In this document: in pieces, positions 16,508 through 25,800 of the stretch
How the letters are laid out: each line of letters starts with the position of its first letter
Numbering within the stretch: position 1 is the stretch's first letter
Assembly (NCBI RefSeq): GCF_900696085.1
Contig: NZ_CAADFC020000028.1
Span: 1 to 64,000, forward strand
From: Bradyrhizobium ivorense
GTDB lineage: Bacteria; Pseudomonadota; Alphaproteobacteria; Rhizobiales; Xanthobacteraceae
Direction: 5' to 3'
Length of the DNA stretch: 64,000 nucleotides
Position numbers and translations under genes: made by a program
Notes under the pieces: model-generated
The model's database searches: none
What the model saw: the letters and a program-made list of their open reading frames with translations, nothing else
What the model was told of the DNA's origin: nothing

Positions 16508-16587
16508 CGTCATTGCGAGCGCAGCGAAGCAATCCATCGTGCCGCACATGCGGAGCCATGGATTGCTTCGCTTCGCTCGCAATGACG
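16508..16587. repeat. Inverted repeat CGTCATTGCGAGCG ... CGCTCGCAATGACG
   Basis: The 80-bp element has arms of about 30 bp (CATTGCGAGCGCAGCGAAGCAATCC and its complement) around a short centre. It occupies most of the gap 16394-16608 between ccdA (3' end) and sulP (5' end). Such CATTGCGAGCG elements are frequent in Bradyrhizobiaceae intergenic DNA, from memory. Confidence 0.85.
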
Positions 16588-16608
16588 GCTTGTATTGCAG
16601 CCCGCGGC

Positions 16609-17340
16609 CTACCCAATATTCTGCAGCGCCGGAAACGTCTCCAGCAGCCAGACGCTGACGTTGGAGACGGCGCCGGTCAGGAAGCCGATGCCGGTCACCA
16701 CCATCAGCACGCCCATCACCCGCTCGACGGTGTCGAGATGGCGCTTCATCCGCGCGAATAGCGAGGAGAAGTGCTTGATCATGAAGGCGGCGAGCAGGAA
16801 CGGGATGCCGAGCCCGGCGGAATACACCGCGAGCAGGCCGGCGCCTTTCGTGACCGTGGCCTCGGCGGCGGCGATCGAGAGGATCGCGGCCAGGATCGGC
16901 CCGATGCACGGCGTCCAGCCGAACGCGAAGGCGAGCCCCATCACATAGGCGCCCCACAGCCCGACCGGCTTTGGCGCGGTCATTCGTCCCTCGCGCATCA
17001 ACAGGCCGATACGGGTGATGCCGAGGAAGTGCAGGCCCATGATGATGATGACGATGCCGGCCAGGATCGACAGCTCGGCCGACCAGGCCCGCACCAGGCC
17101 GCCGACAAACGACGCGCTGGCGCCGAGCGCGACGAACACGGTGGAGAAGCCGAGCACGAACATCAGCGCAGCCATCATCACCGCGCGCTTGGAGGCGGGG
17201 CTGGCGCCGTCCTGGTTGACTTGCTCGATGGTCGCGCCGGTCAGATAGATCAGATAGGGCGGCACCAGCGGCAGCACGCAGGGCGACAGGAAGCTGACAA
17301 GGCCGGCAATCAAGGCCGCCGGGATCGAGACGTCGTGCAT
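16609..17340 (-). CDS. ccdA: CcdA-type cytochrome c biogenesis / thiol-reduction membrane protein
   Basis: 243 residues with six predicted membrane helices. The two hallmark cysteines are present in LVSFLSPCVLPLVPPYL (helix 1) and AFGWTPCIGPILA (helix 4), each in a conserved Pro setting. CcdA/DsbD-beta proteins pass electrons from cytoplasmic thioredoxin to periplasmic thiol proteins, for haem ligation to cytochrome c or for disulfide isomerisation. The ATG at 17340 is selected because the first helix follows at once. No partner thioredoxin gene is adjacent. Confidence 0.9.
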   Translation of the reverse strand: MHDVSIPAALIAGLVSFLSPCVLPLVPPYLIYLTGATIEQVNQDGASPASKRAVMMAALMFVLGFSTVFVALGASASFVGGLVRAWSAELSILAGIVIIIMGLHFLGITRIGLLMREGRMTAPKPVGLWGAYVMGLAFAFGWTPCIGPILAAILSIAAAEATVTKGAGLLAVYSAGLGIPFLLAAFMIKHFSSLFARMKRHLDTVERVMGVLMVVTGIGFLTGAVSNVSVWLLETFPALQNIG

Positions 17341-17480
17341 CAATGAACCTTCGAGGATAACTGTTCTGTCATGGCGTCTACGCCTTAAACAATCCAGAAG
17401 TTTCCGCGCCGGCGCATTCAACTATGGTCACAGGCCCGTGTGCGGGGCGGTGCCGCAAGGTTCGATGTCCCGGCGTGGAT

Positions 17481-17694
17481 GTGAGGTGAGAGCGCCAGTC
17501 AGGCTCCCTCTCCCCTTGCGGGAGAGGGTGGGGAGAGGGGTGCCCCGGGCGGGATGATGGACGGAGTCACTGCTTTCGCAACGCCGTCTCGCTCGTGTCG
17601 ACACGCAAGATGGAGAGAGTACGCCGTGTGGCACCCCTCTCCCTAACCCTCTCCCGCAAGGGGAGAGGGAACCCTGGTCGCGTGCTCACCTCAC
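17481..17694. repeat. 214-bp inverted-repeat element (GTGAGGTGAG ... CTCACCTCAC)
   Basis: The outer arms GTGAGGTGAG (17481-17490) and CTCACCTCAC (17685-17694) enclose two inner hairpins of type CCCTCTCCCCTTGCGGGAGAGGG and its inverted partner CCCTCTCCCGCAAGGGGAGAGGG. It fills much of the 572-bp gene-free gap 17341-17912. It is related to the repeat inserted in uvrD. No open gene is supported inside. Confidence 0.85.
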
Positions 17695-17759
17695 TTGCGT
17701 CTGGTGGTGCCGCTCGCACCTCATCAGGGTGACGGGACTAACGGCCGTGCCACACACTC

Positions 17760-17885
17760 GCCGTCGTTCCTGCGAAAGCAGGGACCCATAACCACAAATG
17801 CTGATGGTCTTGCTGCGTTGGAATGACGAGTCCCGCCGGCAAAATCCGCCGCGGAGTGTGGGTCCCGGCCTTCGCCGGGACGACG
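17760..17885. repeat. Repeat element GTCGTTCCTGCGAAAGCAGGGACCC ... GGGTCCCGGCCTTCGCCGGGACGAC
   Basis: Two inward-facing hairpins (CCTGCGAAAGCAGG and CCCGGCCTTCGCCGGG) flank an A/T-rich middle with ACCCATAACCACAAATGCTGATGG. The layout is typical of an interspersed non-coding repeat. It lies just downstream of the GntR gene stop, in the same gap as 17481-17694. Confidence 0.75.
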
Positions 17886-17912
17886 ATGGGGAGAGCTGCG
17901 CGCTCCTCAGCG

Positions 17913-18647
17913 TCAGCGCTTCCGTGCCGGCGTCTCGAACTCGCGGCCTCGGATCCGCACCAGGTCGTCGGCGGAATGCTTCAGCAGCACGACCGTCGCC
18001 TGCCGCGCCGCCTCGGCGTCGCCGGCGGCGATCGCGTCGAGCACGGCGCGATGCTCGATCAGGGCGCGCGGGCGGTGCGAGCCGGGGGCTGCGATGGTAA
18101 AGCTCTGGCGCAGCGTGATCTCGAACATCTGCGCGATCGGCCAGAAGAACTCGTTGCGGGTGGCGAAATAGATCGACTGGTGAAAGGCGATATCGGCGGC
18201 GACGAACGCCTCGTTGGTCGTGGCCGCATCCATGCCGTCGCAGCCGGCGCGGATGCGGGCGATGTCGTCGTCGCCGGCGTGCAGCGCCGCCAGCGCCGCG
18301 GCGGCGGGCTCGACCGCTGTGCGCAGCTGGAACAGCTTTGCCAGATAACGGTCGATGTCGGCGGCCTCGAGCCGCCAGCGCAGCACGTCGGGATCGAGCT
18401 GGTTCCACTGCTCGGGCGGCCGCACCCGCGTGCCGCTCTTGGGCCGCGATTCGATCAGCCCCTTGCCGATCAGCGTGCGCATCGCCTCGCGCACCACGGT
18501 GCGGCTGACATCCATCATCGCGCAGATCTGCATCTCCGGCGGCAGCGTCTCGCCGACGCCGATGTCGCCGCGCACGATGCTGGCGCCGACGCGGTCGGCG
18601 ACCTGGCTGTGCACGTTCCGGCGCAACGCGGTGGAGCTTTGGAACAC
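17913..18647 (-). CDS. GntR-family (FadR/FCD subfamily) transcriptional regulator
   Basis: 244 residues. N-terminal winged helix (about 10-75): VADRVGASIVRGDIGVGETLPPE and MMDVSRTVVREAMRTLIGKGLIESRPKSGTRV. The C-terminal FCD helical ligand domain carries the metal-site residues in FVAADIAFHQSIYFATRNEFF and IEHRAVLDAIAAGDAEAA. It is divergent from a TRAP transporter and dehydrogenase cluster and probably represses or activates it in response to an organic acid. The start is a GTG at 18647. A matching palindrome lies in the shared intergenic region. Confidence 0.9.
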   Translation of the reverse strand: MFQSSTALRRNVHSQVADRVGASIVRGDIGVGETLPPEMQICAMMDVSRTVVREAMRTLIGKGLIESRPKSGTRVRPPEQWNQLDPDVLRWRLEAADIDRYLAKLFQLRTAVEPAAAALAALHAGDDDIARIRAGCDGMDAATTNEAFVAADIAFHQSIYFATRNEFFWPIAQMFEITLRQSFTIAAPGSHRPRALIEHRAVLDAIAAGDAEAARQATVVLLKHSADDLVRIRGREFETPARKR

Positions 18648-18695
18648 GAAACGCCTCGCTGGTTTGGTTGCCGGCGCCGATCGGCGCGGCGCATT

Positions 18696-18722
18696 TACGC
18701 AACCCGGCTACGCCCTTGCGTA
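18696..18722. promoter_or_regulatory. Inverted repeat TACGCAA-N13-TTGCGTA
   Basis: Perfect 7-bp arms at 18696-18702 and 18716-18722 in the region between the divergent GntR and dctP genes. Could be a second operator or an untranslated-region hairpin; there is no direct evidence. Confidence 0.35.
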
Positions 18723-18733
18723 GCCCTACCTCT

Positions 18734-18754
18734 TTTGTCATACATTACGACAAA
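18734..18754. promoter_or_regulatory. Candidate GntR/FCD operator TTTGTC-N9-GACAAA
   Basis: TTTGTC at 18734-18739 and GACAAA at 18749-18754 form an exact dyad, with TTGTCATACA resembling the TNGTNNNACNA half-site logic of FadR-type regulators. It sits between the divergent regulator and dctP starts, about 68 bp before the dctP ATG, the expected place for autoregulation and cluster control. Confidence 0.55.
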
Positions 18755-18821
18755 TATTCTGCCAAGCGCGCCGCAGCCAACGCGGCGGGCAACAACGAAC
18801 CGTTCCCGGGGAGAAGCCATC

Positions 18822-19853
18822 ATGACATCGAAGCGCGTCAGCCGCCGCCTTGTGTTGCAGTCGTCGGTCGCAGCCTCCGCGTGGCTTGCCGCCGCGCCTG
18901 CGCTGATCGGCCGCGCCGAGGCCGCCGTGATGAAGATGCGCTGCTCGTCGTCGCTGCCCAACGATCCGAAATACGCCAACGGCCGCGTCTACTACGACAA
19001 CCTCGTCAAGCAGATCAAAGCAGCCGGGCTCGGCGAGCAGATCGACGTCACCTTCTTCCCCGACAACCAGCTCGGCCAGGAGATCGACGTCATCAACTCG
19101 GTGAAGCTCGGCGTCATCGACCTGATGGTGTCGGGCTCGTCGATCTCGGCCAATCTGGTGCCGCTGGTCGGCACCTTCGGCCTCGGCTACCTCTTCACCA
19201 GCTTTCAGCAGCAGACCAAGGCGTTCGACGCCGGCGCGGCCAAGCCGATCGAGGATGCACTGCTCAAGGGCGGCAACATCCGCATCATCGCCTGGGCTTA
19301 TAATTTCGGCGCGCGCAGCGTGCTGGCGAAGAAGCCGGTGAAGACGCCGGAGGATCTCGCCGGCCTGAAGATCCGCACGCTGCCCAATCCGATCATCACC
19401 GAATGCTTGCGCCTGATGGGCGCGGCGGCGACGCCGCTGGCGTTCGGCGAGATCTACACCGCACTGCAGGCAGGCGTGCTCGACGGCCTCGAGCACGATC
19501 CGCCGACCATTCTGGCCAGCAAGTTCTACGAGACCTCGAAGCACTATGCGCTGACCCAGCACAACTTCTCGCCGCTCGCGATCTATTTCAGCGACACCAC
19601 CTTCAACCGCATGGACCCCAAGCTGCGCGAGGGTTTTCTCGACGCCGCCAAGAAGGCCGCCGCCGACAGCCGCGCCCACGGTCTGGCGGTGGAGAAGGAG
19701 GCGCAGACCACGCTGGTCGAGAAGGGTGTCACCGTCGTCGAATGCGACAAGGAGGCGTTCCGCAAGCGCGTGCTGCCGCAGACCGACAATTTCATCAAGG
19801 CGCGGCCGGAGGCGAAGGCCGTCGTCGATATGATCCGCGCCACCCAGGCCTGA
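18822..19853 (+). CDS. dctP: TRAP transporter substrate-binding protein (DctP family)
   Basis: 343 residues. A twin-arginine-like signal is at the start (VSRRLVLQSSVAASAWLAAAPALI, cleavage near residue 34). The mature DctP fold shows MRCSSSLPNDPKYANGRVYYDNL, VINSVKLGVIDLMVSGSSI, and the conserved ligand-carboxylate Arg region DLAGLKIRTLPNPIITE. It captures an organic acid in the periplasm and delivers it to the DctQM permease encoded 9 bp downstream. GGGGAGAAG precedes the ATG. Linked to a hydroxyacid dehydrogenase, so the ligand may be a hydroxy or sugar acid. Confidence 0.92.
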   Translation: MTSKRVSRRLVLQSSVAASAWLAAAPALIGRAEAAVMKMRCSSSLPNDPKYANGRVYYDNLVKQIKAAGLGEQIDVTFFPDNQLGQEIDVINSVKLGVIDLMVSGSSISANLVPLVGTFGLGYLFTSFQQQTKAFDAGAAKPIEDALLKGGNIRIIAWAYNFGARSVLAKKPVKTPEDLAGLKIRTLPNPIITECLRLMGAAATPLAFGEIYTALQAGVLDGLEHDPPTILASKFYETSKHYALTQHNFSPLAIYFSDTTFNRMDPKLREGFLDAAKKAAADSRAHGLAVEKEAQTTLVEKGVTVVECDKEAFRKRVLPQTDNFIKARPEAKAVVDMIRATQA

Positions 19854-19862
19854 GGCCCTCGC

Positions 19863-21719
19863 ATGTCAGTTGCCGCAATTGCGGAGGGCCGCAGCGCCGG
19901 CCGGATCACGGCGCCGCTGGTCGCCGTCAGCGATACGATCGCCGCGGTCCTGCTCGCCGCTGACCTGGTCGTGGTCTGCGTCTCGGTGCTGGCCCGCTTC
20001 CTGTTCAACGCTCCGGTCGAATGGTCCGATGACGTCGCCCGCGGCCTGATGGTCGGTTCGAGCTTCTTCGGCGCGGCGAGCGCGCTGGCGCGCAGCGAAA
20101 ACCTCGGCGTCGCCTTCTTCGTCGACATGCTGCCACCGGGCGTGCGGCGCACCGTCGACGCCGTCGGCGCGCTGCTGGTCGCTATCATCTCGTTCTATGT
20201 CGCGTTCAATGCGCTGAAGATGGGCTGGCTGACCACCGGCCAGACCTCGGGCTCCGGCCTGCCGCTGGAATGGACGTTCTATCCGATGGGCGTCGGCGCA
20301 GCCTTCATGACGATCTTCGCGCTCGAGACGTTTGGCGGCCGTCCGCTGCGCGACATGATCGCGGGCATCGTCGCCGCCGCCGTGATCGCCGGGCTCTATC
20401 TGGTCTGGGATGCGCTCGCGCCCGCGTCGGTGCCGTCATCGCAGACGCTGATGCTGGTCGGCTTCTTCCTCACCTTGTTTGGCGGCCTGCCGATCGGGTT
20501 TGCGCTGGCGCTGGCGGCGCTGATCTTCATCTGGGTCGAGGGCACGCTGCCCGGCGTGATCTTCGCCCAGCAGATGGCGCGCGGCATCGACAATTTCGTG
20601 CTGCTGGCGATCCCGTTCTTCATCCTGGTCGGCTACCTGATGGAAGCCAACGGCATGTCGGTGCGGCTGATCGAGCTGTTGCAGCGTGCCGTCGGCAAGA
20701 TGCGCGGCGGGCTCAACGTCGTGATGGTGCTGTCGATGGTGCTGTTCTCCGGCATCTCGGGCTCGAAGATGGCCGACGTCGCCGCGGTCGGCTCGGTCTT
20801 GATCCCGGCGGCGCGTCGCTCGCGACAGAACCCGGGTGGCGCGGTGGCGCTGCTCGCGGCATCCGCCGTGATGGCGGAGACGATTCCGCCCTGCATCAAC
20901 CTGATCATCCTCGGCTTCGTCGCTAACCTCTCGATCGGCGGGCTGTTCGTCGCCGGCATGCTGCCGGCCGCGCTGATGGCGCTGGCGCTGGTCGCGGTGT
21001 CGATCATTTTCGGCAAGCGCCCCGCCGCGAGCGGCGAGGCCGAGCCGCGCGCGGCGGTCTCCGGGCTGTGGACCGGCGCGATCGCCTCGTTCGGCCTGAT
21101 CTTCATGATCTTCTTCGGCTTCAAGAGCGGCTTTGCCACCGCGACCGAGATCTCGGCCTTTGCCGCGGTGTACGCCATCGCGGTCGGCAGCCTGCTGTTC
21201 CGCGAACTCGGCGTGAAGAATCTCGCGCACTGCTTCGTGCAATCGGCGACGCGCTCAGGCCTGGTGCTGTTCATCGTCGCCGCCGCGCAGTCGCTGGCCT
21301 TCATCCTGACCCTGCAGCAGGTGCCGCACGAGGTCGGCGACTTCATGCTGTCGATCTCCGGCAGCCACGGCGTCTGGCTGTTCATGTTGCTGTCGATCGT
21401 GGTGCTGGTGGTGATGGGCTCGGTGCTCGAGGGCGCCGCGGCGCTGATCATCTTCGGGCCGCTGCTGTTGCCGGTCGCGGTCAAGCTCGGCATCGATCCG
21501 CTGCATTTCGGGGTCGTGCTGGTCATCTCGATGGGGCTCGGGCTCTTCGCACCGCCACTCGGCCTCGGGCTCTATGGCGCCTGCCTGATCGGCAACGTGC
21601 CGATCGAGCAGACCATCAAGCCGATCCTGGGCTATCTCGGCCTGCTGCTGCTATGCCTCCTGGTGATCGCCTTCGTGCCCGTCATCAGCACCGCGTTGCC
21701 GCACGCGATGGGCTACTAG
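19863..21719 (+). CDS. dctM: TRAP transporter permease, fused DctQ-DctM
   Basis: 618 residues. Residues 1-185 form the four-helix small subunit (DctQ; VLARFLFNAPVEWSDDVARGLMV) and about 195-618 the large DctM/SiaM transporter domain with around twelve helices (LPIGFALALAALIFIWVEGTLPG, MLSMVLFSGISGSKMADVAAVGSVLIP, MAETIPPCINLIILG, APPLGLGLYGACLIGNVPIEQTIKPI). Small and large subunits are often separate genes; fusion is a known variant. Uses a sodium gradient to import the DctP ligand. Its last codons and stop lie in the first copy of a 25-bp tandem duplication. Confidence 0.92.
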   Translation: MSVAAIAEGRSAGRITAPLVAVSDTIAAVLLAADLVVVCVSVLARFLFNAPVEWSDDVARGLMVGSSFFGAASALARSENLGVAFFVDMLPPGVRRTVDAVGALLVAIISFYVAFNALKMGWLTTGQTSGSGLPLEWTFYPMGVGAAFMTIFALETFGGRPLRDMIAGIVAAAVIAGLYLVWDALAPASVPSSQTLMLVGFFLTLFGGLPIGFALALAALIFIWVEGTLPGVIFAQQMARGIDNFVLLAIPFFILVGYLMEANGMSVRLIELLQRAVGKMRGGLNVVMVLSMVLFSGISGSKMADVAAVGSVLIPAARRSRQNPGGAVALLAASAVMAETIPPCINLIILGFVANLSIGGLFVAGMLPAALMALALVAVSIIFGKRPAASGEAEPRAAVSGLWTGAIASFGLIFMIFFGFKSGFATATEISAFAAVYAIAVGSLLFRELGVKNLAHCFVQSATRSGLVLFIVAAAQSLAFILTLQQVPHEVGDFMLSISGSHGVWLFMLLSIVVLVVMGSVLEGAAALIIFGPLLLPVAVKLGIDPLHFGVVLVISMGLGLFAPPLGLGLYGACLIGNVPIEQTIKPILGYLGLLLLCLLVIAFVPVISTALPHAMGY

Positions 21720-21757
21720 AGGAGCGGGACAAATGGGCTACTAGAGGAGCGGGACAA
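21708..21757 (+). repeat. Exact 25-bp tandem duplication across the dctM stop and the next RBS
   Basis: Copies at 21708-21732 and 21733-21757 are identical: each contains ATGGGCTACTAG followed by AGGAGCGGGACAA. The first copy ends dctM (Met-Gly-Tyr-stop); the second repeats the mini-frame and provides the AGGAG ribosome site 7 bases before the dehydrogenase ATG at 21757. Confidence 0.97.
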
Positions 21758-22734
21758 TGAGAGTGTTGCTCGCCCACACCCCGCAAATGCGCCGCGACTA
21801 TTACGGCGAGCGCAGCCTGAGCGGCCTGCGCGCGGTCGCCGACGTCAAGCTGCACAAGGGCGATGACGCGCTCGACGCCGCCGCGCTGGTCTGCGCCGCG
21901 GAAGAGGTCGACATCATCGTTGCCGACCGCATGACCGCCGGCCCGGGCGAGATCTTTCCGCTTCTGCCAAAGCTGCGCGCCTTCGTGCGCTGCGCGGTCG
22001 ATATCCGCAACATCGACGTGAGCGCGGCCTCCGCCGCCGGCGTGCTGGTGACGCAGGCGAGCGCAGGTTTTGTGCAGTCGGTCGCCGAGCTCGCGCTCGG
22101 CTTCATGGTCGATTTTTCGCGCGGTGTCTCGCGCGCGACGGCCGATTATCACGCCGGCCGCAAGCCTGAGGTCGCGATGGGCCGCCAGCTGGCCGGCAGC
22201 ACGATCGGCATCATCGGCTATGGCAGCATCGGCCGCTATCTCGCAAGCATCGCGAAAGTGCTCGGCATGCAGGTGTTGGTCGCCGATCCCTTTGTCAGGC
22301 CGGAAGATCCTGCGATCTCCCATCTGCCGCTCGACGACCTCCTGGCGCGTGCCGATTATGTCGTCTGCCTCGCGGTCGCCAATGAGCAGACCGAGAATTT
22401 GATCGGGCAGGCGGCGCTGGCGCGGATGCAGCGGCACGCCGTCTTCATCAACCTGTCGCGCGGCAATCTGGTCGATGAAGCCGCGCTCGCGGCGGCGCTG
22501 CGCGAGGGACGTATCGCCGGCGCGGCGATGGATGTCGGCCGCGCGCCGGACCAGATGCCGTCGCCGGAGCTTGCCAAACTCACGAGCGTCATCGCGACGC
22601 CGCATGTCGGCGGCTTGACGCCGCAGGCGATCGAACATCAATCGTCGGAGACGGTGCGCCAGGTCGCAAAAATCGTCGCCGGCGAAATTCCCGTTGGTGC
22701 CGTCAATGGCGATCGCTGGAGGCGGCGGCCGTAG
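21757..22734 (+). CDS. D-isomer-specific 2-hydroxyacid dehydrogenase, NAD(P)-binding
   Basis: 325 residues. The N-terminal substrate domain has FVRCAVDIRNIDVSAASAAGVLVTQ; the nucleotide-binding domain has GIIGYGSIGRYLASIAKVLGM (GxGxxG), then ADPFV and the helix with VFINLSRGNLVDEAAL. The catalytic Arg, Glu and His region corresponds to LSRGN, the Glu-containing segment after it and TPHVGGLTPQA. Interconverts 2-keto and D-2-hydroxy acids. It follows the TRAP genes with an AGGAG site from the duplicated 25-bp unit, so it probably acts on the imported substrate. Confidence 0.9.
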   Translation: MRVLLAHTPQMRRDYYGERSLSGLRAVADVKLHKGDDALDAAALVCAAEEVDIIVADRMTAGPGEIFPLLPKLRAFVRCAVDIRNIDVSAASAAGVLVTQASAGFVQSVAELALGFMVDFSRGVSRATADYHAGRKPEVAMGRQLAGSTIGIIGYGSIGRYLASIAKVLGMQVLVADPFVRPEDPAISHLPLDDLLARADYVVCLAVANEQTENLIGQAALARMQRHAVFINLSRGNLVDEAALAAALREGRIAGAAMDVGRAPDQMPSPELAKLTSVIATPHVGGLTPQAIEHQSSETVRQVAKIVAGEIPVGAVNGDRWRRRP

Positions 22735-22887
22735 AACCGGACCTCGGCAGGCGCATGAGCGCGCGGCGTGTTGCAGAAACATCACGAGCGCTGACAATGC
22801 GACCGATCGTCACTGCGCTGTCATGCCCGAATGTTTGTTTCGCTCTGTTTCCGGGGGCGGAAAAACATTGCTGTTGGGGGGCTGACC

Positions 22888-25800
22888 ATGCGCGCCGTCA
22901 AATTATCATCGCTTGCAGCCGTTTTTGTCGCGACCTCGTCGCACCTCGCCCTGGCCCAGACGCAGACCATTGCGACGCCGCTGAACGCCAATGCGATCAA
23001 CGTCTTGATGCCGTTGAGCACGCTGCTCGGCACGACCACGATCTCGCAGAATCTGACCAATGCGGTGTCGATCAACAACAATTCGACCGCCGCGCAGCGG
23101 GCGCAGGCGCTGATCGACAACACCATCACCACCGACAACGGCGTGGTGCTGTCCGACGGCCTCGGCACCAAGCTGGGCGCGATCTGGAACGCCAACAACA
23201 GCCAGGCGGCGAACGGCACGACCACGACGTTCTCGCCCAATCTGCTGACCCTGTTCCGGCAGATCAACGCGATCTCGCAGGACGATTCCGGCAAGGCGAA
23301 GAACTTCTTCGCCGACGGGTCGGCGAACGGCACCGTGTTCGTCAGCAACGCCAATCTGTCGCTCGGCAAGACCGCGACCTCGAACACCCCGATCGTCGGC
23401 ATCTCGTTGCCGGCGAACGGCACCTTCAACGTCTACGACAAGTCCTATGCGCCGATCGCCCAGCAGAACCGGACCGGCAACTCCCGCCCGATCCAGGTCA
23501 ATCCGAACAGCATCGTGAGCTTCAGCGGCGTCGACTATTTCGGCAATCCGACCTCGAACACGAACATCCTCGGCACCAACACCGCCAACAGCGGCTCCGG
23601 CCTGTTCGCCAACGCCTCGCTGCCGAGCGGCCACACCACCTTCGGCTACACCACGTCGCTGCTGTTCGCGATGCTGGTGCCGGAGCGCTACACCGAGATG
23701 CTGACCCGCGGGTCGGAATACGGCGACAGCCGTATCGTGCTCGGCGTGCACTATCCGCTCGACGTCATCGCCGGCCGCGTGCTCGGCACCTATGACGTGG
23801 TGCAGATGCTCAACAACAATCCGCAATACACCAACGCCACCGTCAACGGCGTGTTCGGCATCGGCGACGTCACCACCACCGGCAACTTCCAGGCCGTGTT
23901 CAACGCGGCGCGGACCGACGTGACCAATCTGCTGGTGGCCGGGTGCGGCGGCATCAGCATCGCGGCCTGCGCCGCAAGCGGCGCGCCGGACCGCTTCAGC
24001 GATCTGGCCAAGGACAAGGCCGACTACACCGCGCGGCTGACGTACGGCCTGCCGACGCTGTCGTTCGCCCAGGCGCCGCGCGAGGCCGCGCCGGCCGGCG
24101 GCCCCGACGCATCGATCCTGCTGGCGACGGTCTATGGCGGCGATTCGGCTGCGGCCAAGACCATCGCGCCGACCGGCGGCATGTTCGGCAGCCTGTCGAC
24201 CAGCACCATCAACCAGATTCTGGTGAACACCGAGACCAACGCGATCGCGCCGTTCTACGGCACCGCGCTGAGCTACTGGGCGCGCCTCGACCTGTTCTCC
24301 GCTGTCACCTATTTCCAGGGGGTGACCGGCACCCTGAGGCTGGCCGCGAGCGACGTCGTCACCACCAACGTCACCGTCGCCAATGGCGGTGTGCTGGGCG
24401 GTACCGGCGCCATTGCGACGACCACGGTTCTGAGCGGCGGCGCACTGCAGGGCGGCGCCAACGGCCAGGGCGCGCTGCGGATCAACGGCAGCCTCGCGTT
24501 GCAGTCCGGCGCGCTTTATCTGGTGCAGGCGACGTCGACGTCGGTCGGCTCCACCAATGTGACGGGCACCGCGACCCTGACCGGCGCCACCGTGCAGGTG
24601 TCCTCACCGACCAACAGCTTCAAGTTCAACCAGGCCCAGACCATCCTGACCTCGGCCGGGCTGAACGGCACCACCTTCGCGTCGCTGGTGACGCCGACCG
24701 GCATCAATGGCTCGCTCGGCTATTCCGGCAACGCGGTGACGGTGACCTTGAACTCGGGCCTCGGCCAGATCAGCGGCCTCAACGCCAACCAGCGGTCGGT
24801 CGCGAACGCGCTCGACGGCGCCTTCAACGGCGGCGCTTCGGTTGGCGGGCTTGCCGGCATCTTCAACGGCAACGTCGCCCGCAACCTGGAGCAGGCGGAA
24901 GGACAGGGCGCGACCGGCTCGCAGCAGACCACGTTCAACGCCATGACCCAGTTCCTGGGCGTGATGACCGATCCGAACATCGACGGCCGCGGCGAGGCGG
25001 CGGTGCCTGCCGCTGCCGCACAATACGCCGCCGACGACAGCGAGGCGCTCGCCTATGCGTCGAAGGGCAAGGCTCGGTCGCAGGGCGAGCGCGAGGCCTA
25101 TGCCGCGATCTATCGCAAGGCGCCGCCGCCGGTCGTCTATGAACCGCGCTGGAGCGTCTGGGCGGCCGGCTTCGGCGGCTCGCAGACCACCGACGGCAAT
25201 GCGGTGCTCGGCACCGCCGACACCCGCAGCAGCATCTACGGCACCGCTGTGGGCGCCGACTATCGCTTCTCGCCAAACACCATCGCCGGCTTTGCGCTCG
25301 GCGGCGGCGGCACCAGCTTCTCGCTCGGCAATGCGCTGGGCACCGGCCGCTCCGACCTGTTCCAGGCCGGCGCCTTCATCCGCCACAACGAGGGTCCGGC
25401 CTACATCACCGGCGCGCTCGCCTATGGCTGGCAGGACGTCACCACCAACCGCACGGTGACCATCGCCGGGCTCGACCAGCTGCGCGCCAACTTCAACGCC
25501 AATGCCTGGTCGGGCCGCGTCGAGGGCGGCTGGCGCTACGCGACGCCGTGGATGGGCATCACGCCGTACGCCGCCGGCCAGTTCACCAGCTTCGATCTGC
25601 CGGCCTATTCCGAGCAGGTGATCACCGGAACCAACGCCTTCGCGCAGACCTACAGCTCGAAGACGGTGACGGCGAGCCGCAGCGAACTCGGCCTGCGCAG
25701 CGACAAGTCCTATCTGGTGCAGGACGGCGTCCTGATCCTGCGCGGCCGCGCCGCCTGGGCGCATGACTTCAACACCGACCGCACCGTCAGCGCGACGTTC

